From NCBI GenBank assembly GCA_017483235.1, contig JAFULE010000033.1, forward strand, positions 1-13,305: a stretch of DNA of 13,305 nucleotides, in the 5' to 3' direction. The notes beneath the pieces were generated by a model. That model saw only the letters and a program-made list of their open reading frames with translations, was not told the DNA's origin and made no database searches. The translations under genes were made by a program, and so were the position numbers. Below are positions 1 to 6,971 of this stretch, one piece after another. Origin of the DNA: Faecalibacterium sp. GTDB lineage: Bacteria; Bacillota; Clostridia; Oscillospirales; Ruminococcaceae. The first letter of the stretch is position 1, and the number at the start of each line of letters is the position of its first letter.

Positions 1-2
1 GC

Positions 3-1358
3 CGGGCATTTCTTTTTGTTGTCGAACTTGGGCATAACGAAGAAGTACAGCCCTGCGCCGACACAGAACAGCAGAATGATGGACAGAATGCCCGCCGGGG
101 CACTGGCCACGTTCAGCTGCTGGGCCGTCAGGCTGGGGTCGGCAGCGGCCATGCGGTCATACACCACGCCGGATACAAAGCCGGCCAGCGCGGGGCCCAT
201 GATGGCGCTGAATTTGCCGAAAATGTCAAAGAAGCCGAAGTATTCGCCGCTTTTTTCCTTGTCGGGGATCATCTTGCCGAACATCGAACGGCTGAGCGCC
301 TGAATACCGCCCTGACTGGTGGCACACAGCAGCGCCAGTACCCAGAACTGCCACACCTCGCGCATGAAGTAGCCGAATACGCAGATGAACATATAAATGC
401 CGATGCCCACACCTACCATGAAGCGGGCGCCGAACTTATCGCTCAGCTTGATGTACAGCAGGCAGAAGGGCAGGCCCAGCACCTGCACCATCAGCAGCGC
501 CAGCAGCATATCCGAGCTGCCAAGGCCAAGGTTGGCACCGTAGGTGGTGGACATGCTGATGATGGTGTGCACACCGTCGATGTAGAAGAAATAGGCCAGA
601 ATGTAGACAAACAGCAGTTTGTTCTGCCAGATGTCCTTTGCGGTTCTGGCAAGGCCGGTCAGCGCGTGGCCCACGGCCGCGGCTTCTGCCTTGCGGCCGC
701 CCCGCTGCTTGACATGCTTGAGCAGCGGCATCGAAAAGCAGATCCACCACGCACCGGTCAGCGCAAAGATAAAGCCCAGACAGAACAGCATATCGATGCC
801 GGCCAAATTCATGCCAAGGAAGATGACCAGCGGAATGGTACTGCCGCCAATGTAGCCCATGCCGTAGCCCATGGTGGACACCCTGTCCATTCGGTCTTCG
901 GTGGTCACATCGGTAAGGAAGGCGTCGTAGTACAAACCCGCGGCGTTGAAGCCCACGGTGGACAGGATGTACAGCACCAGAATCAGCATGCTGACTGTGC
1001 CGGCCGCCTGCACCGAAGAGGTAAAGTCCATGCCGGGGGTAAGGGCAAGGCCAAAGCAGCTGCCCGCGCCAATGACCAGCGCGGCGGTAAACAGCTTTTT
1101 ACGCATGCCCTCAAAGTCGCCCAGCACGCCCAGCACCGGGGCAGCCAGTGCCACCACCGCCATGGCGATGCTGGTGGCATAGCCCCAGGTGGTCATGGTG
1201 GATTCGCCGCTGGCGGTGTACTCGGCCACCGTGTTGAAGAAGATGGGCAGAATGGTGACCACACACACCGAGTGGGCACTGTTGGCCCAGTCGTACAGCA
1301 TCCAGGCAATTTCCTGGGTGGTGTAGCCCTTGAGCAGTTTCTGGAACAGCTTGACCAT
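3..1358 (-). CDS. UMF1/Atg22-like MFS transporter, 3' end cut by window edge
   Basis: This reading frame starts at ATG 1358 and is still open at the left edge, giving 452 residues without a stop. It is hydrophobic throughout, as expected for a 12-helix major facilitator. Two marks place it in the UMF1 / Atg22-like branch: YDWANS at residues 22-27 just before helix 1, and GYGMGYIGG at 164-172 in the middle of the protein. A loop 2-3 motif resembling MFS motif A (GVLGDFEGMRKK) lies at about 77-88. The frame has reached a Lys-rich tail (FDNKKK), so few residues are probably missing. The substrate cannot be told from sequence; family members have been linked to amino acid or small-solute efflux. 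The start is supported by AGGAAAGGA about nine bases upstream. It lies 22 bases downstream of the small exporter gene on the same strand and is probably co-transcribed with it. Confidence 0.9.
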   Translation of the reverse strand, partial: MVKLFQKLLKGYTTQEIAWMLYDWANSAHSVCVVTILPIFFNTVAEYTASGESTMTTWGYATSIAMAVVALAAPVLGVLGDFEGMRKKLFTAALVIGAGSCFGLALTPGMDFTSSVQAAGTVSMLILVLYILSTVGFNAAGLYYDAFLTDVTTEDRMDRVSTMGYGMGYIGGSTIPLVIFLGMNLAGIDMLFCLGFIFALTGAWWICFSMPLLKHVKQRGGRKAEAAAVGHALTGLARTAKDIWQNKLLFVYILAYFFYIDGVHTIISMSTTYGANLGLGSSDMLLALLMVQVLGLPFCLLYIKLSDKFGARFMVGVGIGIYMFICVFGYFMREVWQFWVLALLCATSQGGIQALSRSMFGKMIPDKEKSGEYFGFFDIFGKFSAIMGPALAGFVSGVVYDRMAAADPSLTAQQLNVASAPAGILSIILLFCVGAGLYFFVMPKFDNKKKCP

Positions 1359-1380
1359 GATGGCACGTCCTTTCCTGATG

Positions 1381-1869
1381 TTACACCGCAAACAGGGCGC
1401 TGAACACGCCCAGCAGGCCAGCCGAAGCCAGTGCGATCAATACACCGGCCAGCAGCACGCCGCCCATGCAGGCAATCAGCACATCCTTGAACTTCATGTT
1501 CAGGATCGAGCCGCCCAGCGTACCGGTCCATGCGCCGGTGCCGGGCAGGGGGATGCCCACAAACAGCAGCAGGGCGGCGGTCAGGCCGCGGCCGGCCTTT
1601 TCTTCCAGCTTGCGGCCGGCTTTTTCGCCCTTGACCAGAAAGAACTTAAAAAATTTGCCGATGTAGGGCTTATCGCTGCCCCAGATGAGCACCTTGCGGG
1701 CAAACAGATAAATGATGGGCACCGGCACCATATTGCCCAGCACACAGATAATGTAGGTGGGCAGCATGGGCAGGCCCATGCCAAGGCCGATGGGAATGGC
1801 ACCGCGCAGCTCGATCAGCGGCACCATCGAGACCAGAAAGCAGATGAGATATTTGGTAAAAATCGACAT
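1381..1869 (-). CDS. Small multi-drug export family membrane protein (PF06695-like)
   Basis: A 162-residue integral membrane protein. The family is recognised from PLIELRGAIPIG at residues 17-28 near the N-terminus and GIPLPGTGAWTG at 105-116, both typical of the 'small multi-drug export' family (PF06695); despite the name, the transported substrate is essentially unproven. Between them lies a charged cytoplasmic-looking stretch (KGEKAGRKLEEKAGRG, about 80-95). The frame could be extended to 1938, but I chose ATG 1869: GGAG lies ten bases before it, and the extra 23 residues are polar and unlike the family. It is the first gene of a two-gene unit with the MFS gene downstream (22-base gap). 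The family assignment is confident; the role as a drug exporter is not. Confidence 0.88.
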   Translation of the reverse strand: MSIFTKYLICFLVSMVPLIELRGAIPIGLGMGLPMLPTYIICVLGNMVPVPIIYLFARKVLIWGSDKPYIGKFFKFFLVKGEKAGRKLEEKAGRGLTAALLLFVGIPLPGTGAWTGTLGGSILNMKFKDVLIACMGGVLLAGVLIALASAGLLGVFSALFAV

Positions 1870-1955
1870 AAAATTTGTTCTCCGTAACCGGGCGCAAAGG
1901 CCCTTTTGGTTGGATGGTATGCTGCAGGCCGCACACAAAAGACCCGCTTCTTTAT

Positions 1956-1983
1956 ATTGTACCAGAAAACCGCCGCTGTTAAA
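1956..1983 (-). promoter_or_regulatory. Probable promoter of the small exporter / UMF1 MFS unit
   Basis: On the minus strand a TACAAT -10 box lies at 1961-1956. TTTAAC (1983-1978) sits 16 bases upstream as a moderate -35. This would give a leader of about 80 bases before ATG 1869. The -35 match is weak, so the call is tentative. I did not recognise a riboswitch in the leader. Confidence 0.5.
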
Positions 1984-2016
1984 AGCGTTTTGAGGCGTTT
2001 TTGCCCCGCCACCCGG

Positions 2017-2769
2017 TTATAGGTCGATGACCAGCTCCACCGGGCAGTGATCCGAGCCAAAATACTGGTTGTGAATTTCGGCAGCAGTGATCTTGTCGGC
2101 GATGCGCTGCGACACAATAAAATAGTCGATGCGCCAGCCTGCGTTTTTTTCGCGGGCACGGAACCGATAGCTCCACCAGCTGTATTTTACTTCGTCGGGA
2201 TGCAGATGGCGGAAACTGTCCACAAAACCGCTGTCCAACAGCCGGGCAATTTTAGCACGCTCTTCGTCCGAAAAGCCGGCATTTTTGCGGTTGGTCTTTG
2301 GGTTCTTAAGATCCTGCTCGCTTCTTGCCACATTCAGGTCGCCGCACAGGATCACCGGCTTTTTTGCATCCAGTGCCAGCAGATAGGCACGGAAATCGTC
2401 CTCCCACTGCATGCGGTAATCCAGCCGCTTCAGCCCATCCTGTGCGTTGGGAGTATAGCAGTTGACCAGATAGAAATTTTCGTATTCCAGCGTGATCACC
2501 CGGCCCTCGTGGTCGTGCTGGTCGATGCCGATGCCATAGCTGACAGCCAGCGGGGCCTGCTTTGCATAACAGGCGGTGCCGCTGTAGCCTTTTTTCTCGG
2601 CGGTGCAGTGATATTCGGCATAGCCTTCGGGGGCAAAATCAGCCTGACCGGGCTGCATTTTGGTTTCCTGCAGGCTGAAGATATCGGCGTCCAGTTCGGC
2701 AAACACATCGGCAAAGCCATGGCCAAGGCAGGCCCGCAGACCGTTAACGTTCCAGCTGATCAGTTTCAT
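2017..2769 (-). CDS. xth: Exodeoxyribonuclease III / AP endonuclease (ExoIII family)
   Basis: A 250-residue protein of the exonuclease-endonuclease-phosphatase fold, full length for bacterial ExoIII/ExoA. It incises the backbone 5' of abasic sites during base excision repair and has 3'-5' exonuclease and 3'-repair activities. All expected catalytic residues are visible: N7 in SWNVNGLRA, metal-binding E35 in QETK, Y105 in YTPN, D144 and N146 in CGDLN, D215 in WRIDYF, and the terminal D240-H241 pair in GSDHCP. The start has a strong ribosome site (AAAGGAG, seven bases before ATG). It follows folC by 72 bases on the same strand with no terminator that I can see in the gap, so it is probably the last gene of the folT-folC-xth transcript. 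No clear intrinsic terminator follows it. Confidence 0.96.
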   Translation of the reverse strand: MKLISWNVNGLRACLGHGFADVFAELDADIFSLQETKMQPGQADFAPEGYAEYHCTAEKKGYSGTACYAKQAPLAVSYGIGIDQHDHEGRVITLEYENFYLVNCYTPNAQDGLKRLDYRMQWEDDFRAYLLALDAKKPVILCGDLNVARSEQDLKNPKTNRKNAGFSDEERAKIARLLDSGFVDSFRHLHPDEVKYSWWSYRFRAREKNAGWRIDYFIVSQRIADKITAAEIHNQYFGSDHCPVELVIDL

Positions 2770-2841
2770 AGTGGCTCCTTTTTGCCCGTACAGGGCAGAT
2801 TTTTCAAATCATTTCCCAGGAAATCCGGCTGCAAAAGGCGA

Positions 2842-4104
2842 TTACGGTGCAGTCTGCTGCACGGCAGCACGCACATCGCCCGAAAAATACAGGGTACCCA
2901 GCGCACACACCGGTGCGCCGCCGGCTTCGGCACTGCGGCGCAGCGCCAGCGCCACGCCCTGTGCAATATCCCCGGCCGCTTCGGCCATGCAGCCGTAAAC
3001 ACGGATGCGGTCGGCCAGCTCGGCGGCTGGCATGGCGCGGTAAATGTTGGCCTCCACCGCCACAAACCGCTGCGCCAGCGGCGCCAGCACCGACAGCATA
3101 TCGGCGGCGTCCTTATCCTTCATAATGCTGAGCAGGAAGATAAACTTCTGCCCGGGGAAGGTGGCGCGCAGGCTCTCGGCGGTGGCGCTCACCCCCTGCG
3201 GGTTGTGGCTGCCGTCCAAAAGGAACACCGGGTCGCGCCGCAGCACCTCGAACCGGCCGGGCCAGCGTACCGTTTCCAGTCCGGTGCGGATGGCTTCGTC
3301 CGGAATGCGCCAGCCCTTTTTCTGCAGCAGCTGCAGCACGGTGATGGCCACCGCCGCGTTGCGGTGCTGGTAGCTTGCCACCAGCGGCAGCTTGATTTTT
3401 TCAAACCCGCCAAACGAAAACTCGATCTGTTCCAGCCCGCACTGCCCCACCTGCAGGGCGGCAAAATCGGGCCGGTGCAGTGCGGCATTGTTTTTTTCGC
3501 AGGCAGCCAGCATCACCGCATCGGCCTCGGGGGTGCTGCCGTAATACACCACATCGCCGCCGGGCTTGATGATACCAGCCTTTTCGGCGGCGATCTTATC
3601 CAGCGTGTCGCCCAAAAGGGCGGTATGGTCCAGCCCCAGCGCGGTAATTACCGCCGCCTCGGGGCACCCAATGACATTGGTGGAATCCATCAGGCCGCCA
3701 AGGCCCACCTCCAGCACCACAATATCGCACTGCTGCCGGGCAAACCACACAAGACCAATGGCAGTGATCAGCTCAAATTCGGTGGGCGGCTGCGGCATGG
3801 CGTCGGCGTGGGGGCGCACAAAATCAGTGACCGCTTCCAGCTCGTCGTCCGGGATGGGCACGCCGTTCACCTGCATCCGTTCGTTGAACCGGTTGATGAA
3901 GGGCGAGGTGAACAGCCCCACCCGATACCCCGCCGCCCGCAGGCAGCTTGCCAGCATGGCGCAGGTGCTGCCCTTGCCGTTGGTGCCCGCCACGTGCACG
4001 AATTTCAGGCCGTTTTGCGGATCACCCAGCGCGGCCATCAGCGGGCGGATGCGGTGCAGCCCCGGCGCCGAGCGCTGCCATGCGTTGGAATGGATATAGT
4101 CCAA
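2842..4104 (-). CDS. folC: Folylpolyglutamate synthase / dihydrofolate synthase, N-terminus frameshifted or TTG-started
   Basis: Cytosolic Mur-ligase-family enzyme that adds glutamates to folates (and often makes dihydrofolate), trapping them in the cell. With the TTG at 4104 it has 420 residues. Seen: P-loop GTNGKGS at 40-46, LFTSPF at 64-69, LEVGLGGLMDSTN at 131-143, H160 in LDHT, EKAGI with the usually carbamylated lysine at K175, WPGRFE at 281-286, and the C-terminal-domain motif DGSHNPQG at 297-304. The N-terminus is odd. A normal ribosome site (AAAGGTG) and ATG at 4121 encode MSYQSI, which joins the expected family N-terminus only if one T is added to the TTT run at about 4106-4103. As sequenced, the ATG frame stops after 27 codons at 4038-4040, and only a TTG without a good ribosome site opens the main frame. 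folT ends 20 bases upstream of this ATG. Confidence 0.92.
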   Translation of the reverse strand: MDYIHSNAWQRSAPGLHRIRPLMAALGDPQNGLKFVHVAGTNGKGSTCAMLASCLRAAGYRVGLFTSPFINRFNERMQVNGVPIPDDELEAVTDFVRPHADAMPQPPTEFELITAIGLVWFARQQCDIVVLEVGLGGLMDSTNVIGCPEAAVITALGLDHTALLGDTLDKIAAEKAGIIKPGGDVVYYGSTPEADAVMLAACEKNNAALHRPDFAALQVGQCGLEQIEFSFGGFEKIKLPLVASYQHRNAAVAITVLQLLQKKGWRIPDEAIRTGLETVRWPGRFEVLRRDPVFLLDGSHNPQGVSATAESLRATFPGQKFIFLLSIMKDKDAADMLSVLAPLAQRFVAVEANIYRAMPAAELADRIRVYGCMAEAAGDIAQGVALALRRSAEAGGAPVCALGTLYFSGDVRAAVQQTAP

Positions 4105-4141
4105 ATGGATTGGTAGCTCATAAAAACACCTTTTTACCAGA

Positions 4142-4654
4142 TTACAGGCCGGCGGCCTTGCGGAAGGAAGCGTTGGCCAGCAGCGCCCGCAGCGCCAGCA
4201 CCTCCACCACCACCTGCCCCACCATATTGGGGATGCGCAGGGCCAGCGCCGCCAACGGGTAAGCGTAAAAAATATGAAGCGCCAGCGAGTTTACAATGGT
4301 GCTGCCCACGAGATGCGCCGGCAGAAGGGCGGCGATCAGCCGCAGGGTCTGGTTTTTCAGCGGCAGCTTATGCCAGCACAAACCGGCCACCCCGCCGATC
4401 AGGGCTGCGCCCAGCGTGATGAGCGGGTTGATGGCATAGCCGGCCAGCACGCCGCCGATCAGGTCGGCCACGCCGCCCACCATAAAGCCCAGCCCGGGGC
4501 CCAGCAGCACCCCGGCCAGCACCACCGGCAGGTTGCCGAAGCCGATGTGCACAAAACCCAGATTGATGGTAGCCCAGCGGGCCAGCACGATGCTGAGCGC
4601 GCACAGCAGGGCCGAAAGAACCAGCGAAGAAACAGCTTTTTGACGGTTGCGCAT
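4142..4654 (-). CDS. folT: ECF transporter S component, folate-type (FolT-like)
   Basis: A 170-residue protein with about six membrane segments, the size and pattern of an energy-coupling-factor S component. The S component binds the vitamin and docks with a shared EcfA/A'/T module, which is not in this window. IGFGNLP at residues 37-43 and GPGLGFMVGGVADLIG at 52-67 match folate-family S components (the FolT group). Three contextual facts support folate as substrate: an upstream THF riboswitch, folC immediately downstream, and absence of other vitamin genes. The start is set by a very strong ribosome site (AAAGGAGG, nine bases before ATG). The riboswitch and terminator directly upstream imply that high THF lowers its expression. 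Confidence 0.92.
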   Translation of the reverse strand: MRNRQKAVSSLVLSALLCALSIVLARWATINLGFVHIGFGNLPVVLAGVLLGPGLGFMVGGVADLIGGVLAGYAINPLITLGAALIGGVAGLCWHKLPLKNQTLRLIAALLPAHLVGSTIVNSLALHIFYAYPLAALALRIPNMVGQVVVEVLALRALLANASFRKAAGL

Positions 4655-4703
4655 AAAATAAAACCTCCTTTATGCGACAGGGCCGCACAAAAGAGGGGGT
4701 TAG

Positions 4704-4741
4704 AAACAAAAAGGCCGTGCACCAAAAGGCACAAAGCCCCC
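4704..4741 (-). terminator. Intrinsic terminator acting as THF riboswitch expression platform
   Basis: On the minus strand GGCTTTGTGCC (4738-4728) folds over a TTTT loop onto GGTGCACGGCC (4723-4713), with one mismatch and a few G-U pairs. A U-rich tail, TTTTTGTTT (4712-4704), follows directly. It lies between the aptamer and the folT ribosome site, so it would stop transcription before folT. Its upper 5' arm, GGGCTTTG, is complementary to CAAAGCCC inside the aptamer. Confidence 0.82.
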
Positions 4742-4760
4742 GTTACACGCCCAGTTCATG

Positions 4761-4860
4761 CAGCAGCGGGATGCAGGCCGTGCACCGCGGGCTTTGCCCT
4801 TCGTCCGCTTCACAACTCCCCGTTGATGCGGCACTTGACGCGCACGGTCTTACTCTGTTG
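4761..4860 (-). ncRNA. Tetrahydrofolate (THF) riboswitch aptamer
   Basis: Read on the minus strand, this 100-base leader matches the THF riboswitch class of Firmicute folT and folE genes. P1 is CAACAG (4860-4855) with CTGCTG (4766-4761), one mismatch. The conserved internal loop AGTAAG opposes TGCATCC. P2 is CCGTGC (4847-4842) with GCACGG (4783-4778). The conserved GCGCGTCAAGTG follows. P3 is CCGC (4831-4828) with GCGG (4808-4805), capped by a loop containing CGGGGAGTTG. GGGG of that loop can pair with TCCC of the joining strand as the family's pseudoknot. P4 is GGGC-AAA-GCCC followed by GCGGTG. The element starts almost at the predicted transcription start and controls folT-folC(-xth). The class was recognised from conserved bases, not from a covariance-model search. 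Confidence 0.9.
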
Positions 4861-4868
4861 ATGGTTCT

Positions 4869-4897
4869 ATTATACGCCAGCCGGGCACGGCACGCAA
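4869..4897 (-). promoter_or_regulatory. folT operon promoter
   Basis: Minus-strand -35 TTGCGT (4897-4892), a 17-base spacer, and a perfect -10 TATAAT (4874-4869). The predicted start site, about 4863-4860, coincides with the 5' strand of riboswitch P1. Confidence 0.8.
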
Positions 4898-4993
4898 CGG
4901 TGGAATGAACAGCATTTGCCGGATGCTTTTGCCAAAAAACAGAAGATTTGCCTCAAAGCCATACTTTCGGGCATCTTTTCGGGGCCGCACACC

Positions 4994-5022
4994 TTGCCCC
5001 CGGGCAAAAAATGGCGTATACT
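4994..5022 (+). promoter_or_regulatory. sufC-sufB promoter with inverted repeat over the -35
   Basis: Plus-strand -35 TTGCCC (4994-4999), a 17-base spacer and -10 TATACT (5017-5022), leaving a leader of about 43 bases. The -35 box is the left half of a 14-base inverted repeat, TTGCCC-CC-GGGCAA (4994-5007), a possible operator. Confidence 0.75.
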
Positions 5023-5071
5023 AATAAAGTACGCGGCTTTGGCCGCAGATGCGGAAAGGAAGAATCCCCCA

Positions 5072-5818
5072 ATGCTTGAATTACAACATGTCGGCTTTGT
5101 TGCGGACGGCAAAGAGATCCTGCGCGACGTAAGCCTTACCATTAACGACCGCTTTGTGGCGGTTACCGGCCCCAACGGCGGCGGCAAGTCCACCCTGGCC
5201 AAGATCATCATGGGCATCGACAAGCCCACCAGCGGCAAGATCCTGTTCAACGGCGAGGACATCACCAACCTGTCGGTGACCGAGCGCGCCCGCCGCGGCA
5301 TCAGCTATGCCTTCCAGCAGCCGGTGCGGTTCAAGGGCCTGCGGGTCAAGGATCTGCTGAAGCTGGCTGCCGGCAAGGACGCCACCATCACCGACGCCTG
5401 CAATGTGCTGAGCGAAGTGGGCCTGTGCGCCCGCGACTACATCGACCGCGAGCTGAACGACACCCTGTCGGGCGGCGAGCTGAAGCGCATCGAGATCGCC
5501 ATGACCCTGGCCCGCGGCACCCAGCTGTCGGTGTTTGACGAGCCCGAGGCCGGCATCGACCTGTGGAGCTTCCAGAACCTGATCCATGTGTTCGAAAAGA
5601 TGTACGAGCGCACCCAGGGCAGCATTCTGATCATCAGCCATCAGGAGCGCATTCTGAACATCGCCGACAAGATCATCTATGTCAAGGGCGGCGTTGTGGA
5701 AAAATACGGCCCCCGCGAAGAGATCCTGCCCGGCCTGCTGAATGCACAGGCCGCCGGCGCCTGCAAGGTGCTGACCGACAAGCTGGCCGAAAATCAGGAA
5801 GGGGGTGCCCGGGCATGA
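5072..5818 (+). CDS. sufC: Fe-S cluster assembly ATPase SufC
   Basis: A 248-residue cytosolic ABC-type ATPase that works with SufB-family scaffolds in iron-sulfur cluster assembly. Visible in order: Walker A GPNGGGKST at 33-41, Q-loop FQQP at 81-84 (the SufC form), signature LSGGE at 132-136, Walker B with D156-E157 in VFDEPEAGID, and H190 in the switch loop IISHQE. Length is normal for the family. The frame is open back to 4916, but that would cross the promoter at 4994-5022 and add 52 residues outside the ABC fold. I therefore use ATG 5072, preceded by AAAGGAAG. The stop overlaps the start of sufB in ATGA, showing translational coupling. No cysteine desulfurase (SufS), SufU or SufD gene follows. 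Confidence 0.96.
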   Translation: MLELQHVGFVADGKEILRDVSLTINDRFVAVTGPNGGGKSTLAKIIMGIDKPTSGKILFNGEDITNLSVTERARRGISYAFQQPVRFKGLRVKDLLKLAAGKDATITDACNVLSEVGLCARDYIDRELNDTLSGGELKRIEIAMTLARGTQLSVFDEPEAGIDLWSFQNLIHVFEKMYERTQGSILIISHQERILNIADKIIYVKGGVVEKYGPREEILPGLLNAQAAGACKVLTDKLAENQEGGARA

Positions 5819-6741
5819 CCGATCTGTTCAAACACGACCTGCTCAAGCAGGTGGCCGAGCTGGATGCTCTGCCGGTGGGTGCCTACAACATCCGCGCCAA
5901 CGGCAACACCGCGGTGCGCAACACCACCGCCCACATCAACATCGTTACCAAAACCGACCTGCCCGGCATTGACATCCACGTGCAGGCCGGCACCAAAAAC
6001 GAAAGCCTGCACATTCCTGTGGTGATCAGCGAAAGCGGCCTGAAGGAAAGCGTGTACAACGACTTTTTCATCGGCCCCGACTGCGACATTACCATCATTG
6101 CGGGCTGCGGCATCCACAACTGCGGCGATCAGGACAGCAGCCACGACGGCATCCACGCCTTTTATGTGGGCGAAAACAGCAAGGTGCGCTATGTGGAAAA
6201 GCACTACGGCAGCGCCGACGAGGGTGCCACCGGCAAGCGGCTGATGAACCCCACCACCATCATCAATCTGGGCAAGAACGCCCAGCTGACCATGGAAACC
6301 ACCCAGATCAGCGGCATTGACGATACCAACCGCCGCACCAACGCAGTGCTGGCCGAGGGCGCCAAGCTGGAAATCAAGGAAAACCTGATGACCACCGGTG
6401 ACCAGCGTGCCGTGACCGATTTTGTGGCCGACCTGAACGGCGAGGGCTGCAGCTGCAATATCGTCAGCCGCAGTGTGGCCAAAGACAACAGCTGGCAGGA
6501 ATTTACCAGCCGGCTGAACGGCAACGCCCCCTGTGCCGGCCACACCGAGTGTGACGGCATTATTATGGACAAGGCCCGTGTGCTGGCCAGCCCCTCGCTG
6601 ACCGCCAACCACATCGACGCCAGCCTGATCCACGAAGCCGCCATCGGCAAAATTGCCGGCGAGCAGCTGACCAAGCTGATGACCCTGGGCCTGACCGAGG
6701 CCGAGGCCGAAGAGCAGATCATCAACGGATTTTTGAAGTAA
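5815..6741 (+). CDS. sufB: Short SufB/SufD-family Fe-S assembly scaffold
   Basis: A 308-residue protein of the SufB/SufD beta-helix family, much shorter than E. coli-type SufB (nearly 500 residues), as in minimal SufCB pairs of archaea and some anaerobic bacteria. The C-terminal part carries the family core: C246 in HTECDG, then A-x-P-x-L-x-A, H273-E274 in LIHEAAIGKI, and a terminal helix with EQL, GL and EAEEQIINGFL. C246 and E274 correspond in context to residues important in E. coli SufB; that mapping is by eye. Further cysteines cluster at C90, C98 and C103, and at C212 and C214. The start overlaps the sufC stop by four bases. An intrinsic terminator follows within about 120 bases, so the operon has only two genes, and the sulfur donor must be encoded elsewhere. 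Calling it SufB rather than SufD rests on C246. Confidence 0.9.
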   Translation: MTDLFKHDLLKQVAELDALPVGAYNIRANGNTAVRNTTAHINIVTKTDLPGIDIHVQAGTKNESLHIPVVISESGLKESVYNDFFIGPDCDITIIAGCGIHNCGDQDSSHDGIHAFYVGENSKVRYVEKHYGSADEGATGKRLMNPTTIINLGKNAQLTMETTQISGIDDTNRRTNAVLAEGAKLEIKENLMTTGDQRAVTDFVADLNGEGCSCNIVSRSVAKDNSWQEFTSRLNGNAPCAGHTECDGIIMDKARVLASPSLTANHIDASLIHEAAIGKIAGEQLTKLMTLGLTEAEAEEQIINGFLK

Positions 6742-6805
6742 GGCGTTCTTCTTCATAAACCGTCTGCCGTATTGCGAGAACTGCTCCAAATTGTATGGAC
6801 AGCAC

Positions 6806-6860
6806 AAAAACACCCCATGATGCAGTACTTCTATTTTGCTGCATCAGAGGGTGTTTTTTC
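6806..6860 (+). terminator. Intrinsic terminator of sufC-sufB
   Basis: AAAACACCC (6807-6815) pairs with GGGTGTTTT (6849-6857). After a two-base internal loop, TGATGCAG (6818-6825) pairs with CTGCATCA (6839-6846). The hairpin runs into a T6 tract (6854-6859). The A-run on its left would also let it work on the minus strand, but no minus-strand gene is near. Confidence 0.88.
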
Positions 6861-6962
6861 TATTATCCCTTTTTACCGAGTCTGTGCACAAAATGCGGCA
6901 GGCTGTTAATTTTGCCAAAAAAGGTCGTTTTTGCCAAGCTGCTTTTTTATTCAACCTGAAAT

Positions 6963-6971
6963 TGTTATACT
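6963..6971 (+). promoter_or_regulatory. Extended -10 promoter of the lipoprotein gene
   Basis: TGTTATACT is a TGn-extended -10 box followed by a predicted start near 6978. No good -35 lies 16-18 bases upstream (the position is a T-run), which fits an extended -10 promoter. The leader to ATG 7111 would be about 130 bases. Confidence 0.6.

Noticed and set aside
1870..1938. An upstream start for the small exporter gene
   Set aside because: The internal ATG at 1869 has a proper ribosome site and the usual family N-terminus.
1870..1955. A possible guanidine-type riboswitch before the exporter gene
   Set aside because: The leader lacks the conserved guanidine riboswitch sequences I know, and the exporter is not of the SMR family.
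2047..4116. A 689-codon open frame on the plus strand
   Set aside because: It lies exactly in register antisense to xth and folC, both with full catalytic motifs. Its product is low-complexity His/Gln/Gly-rich and has no ribosome site.
4916..5071. A 52-residue N-terminal extension of SufC
   Set aside because: It would include the suf promoter and precede a normal SufC start at 5072 with a ribosome site; the extra residues resemble no ABC domain.
5794..6813. A 339-codon minus-strand open frame
   Set aside because: In-register antisense shadow of sufB; no recognisable domain.
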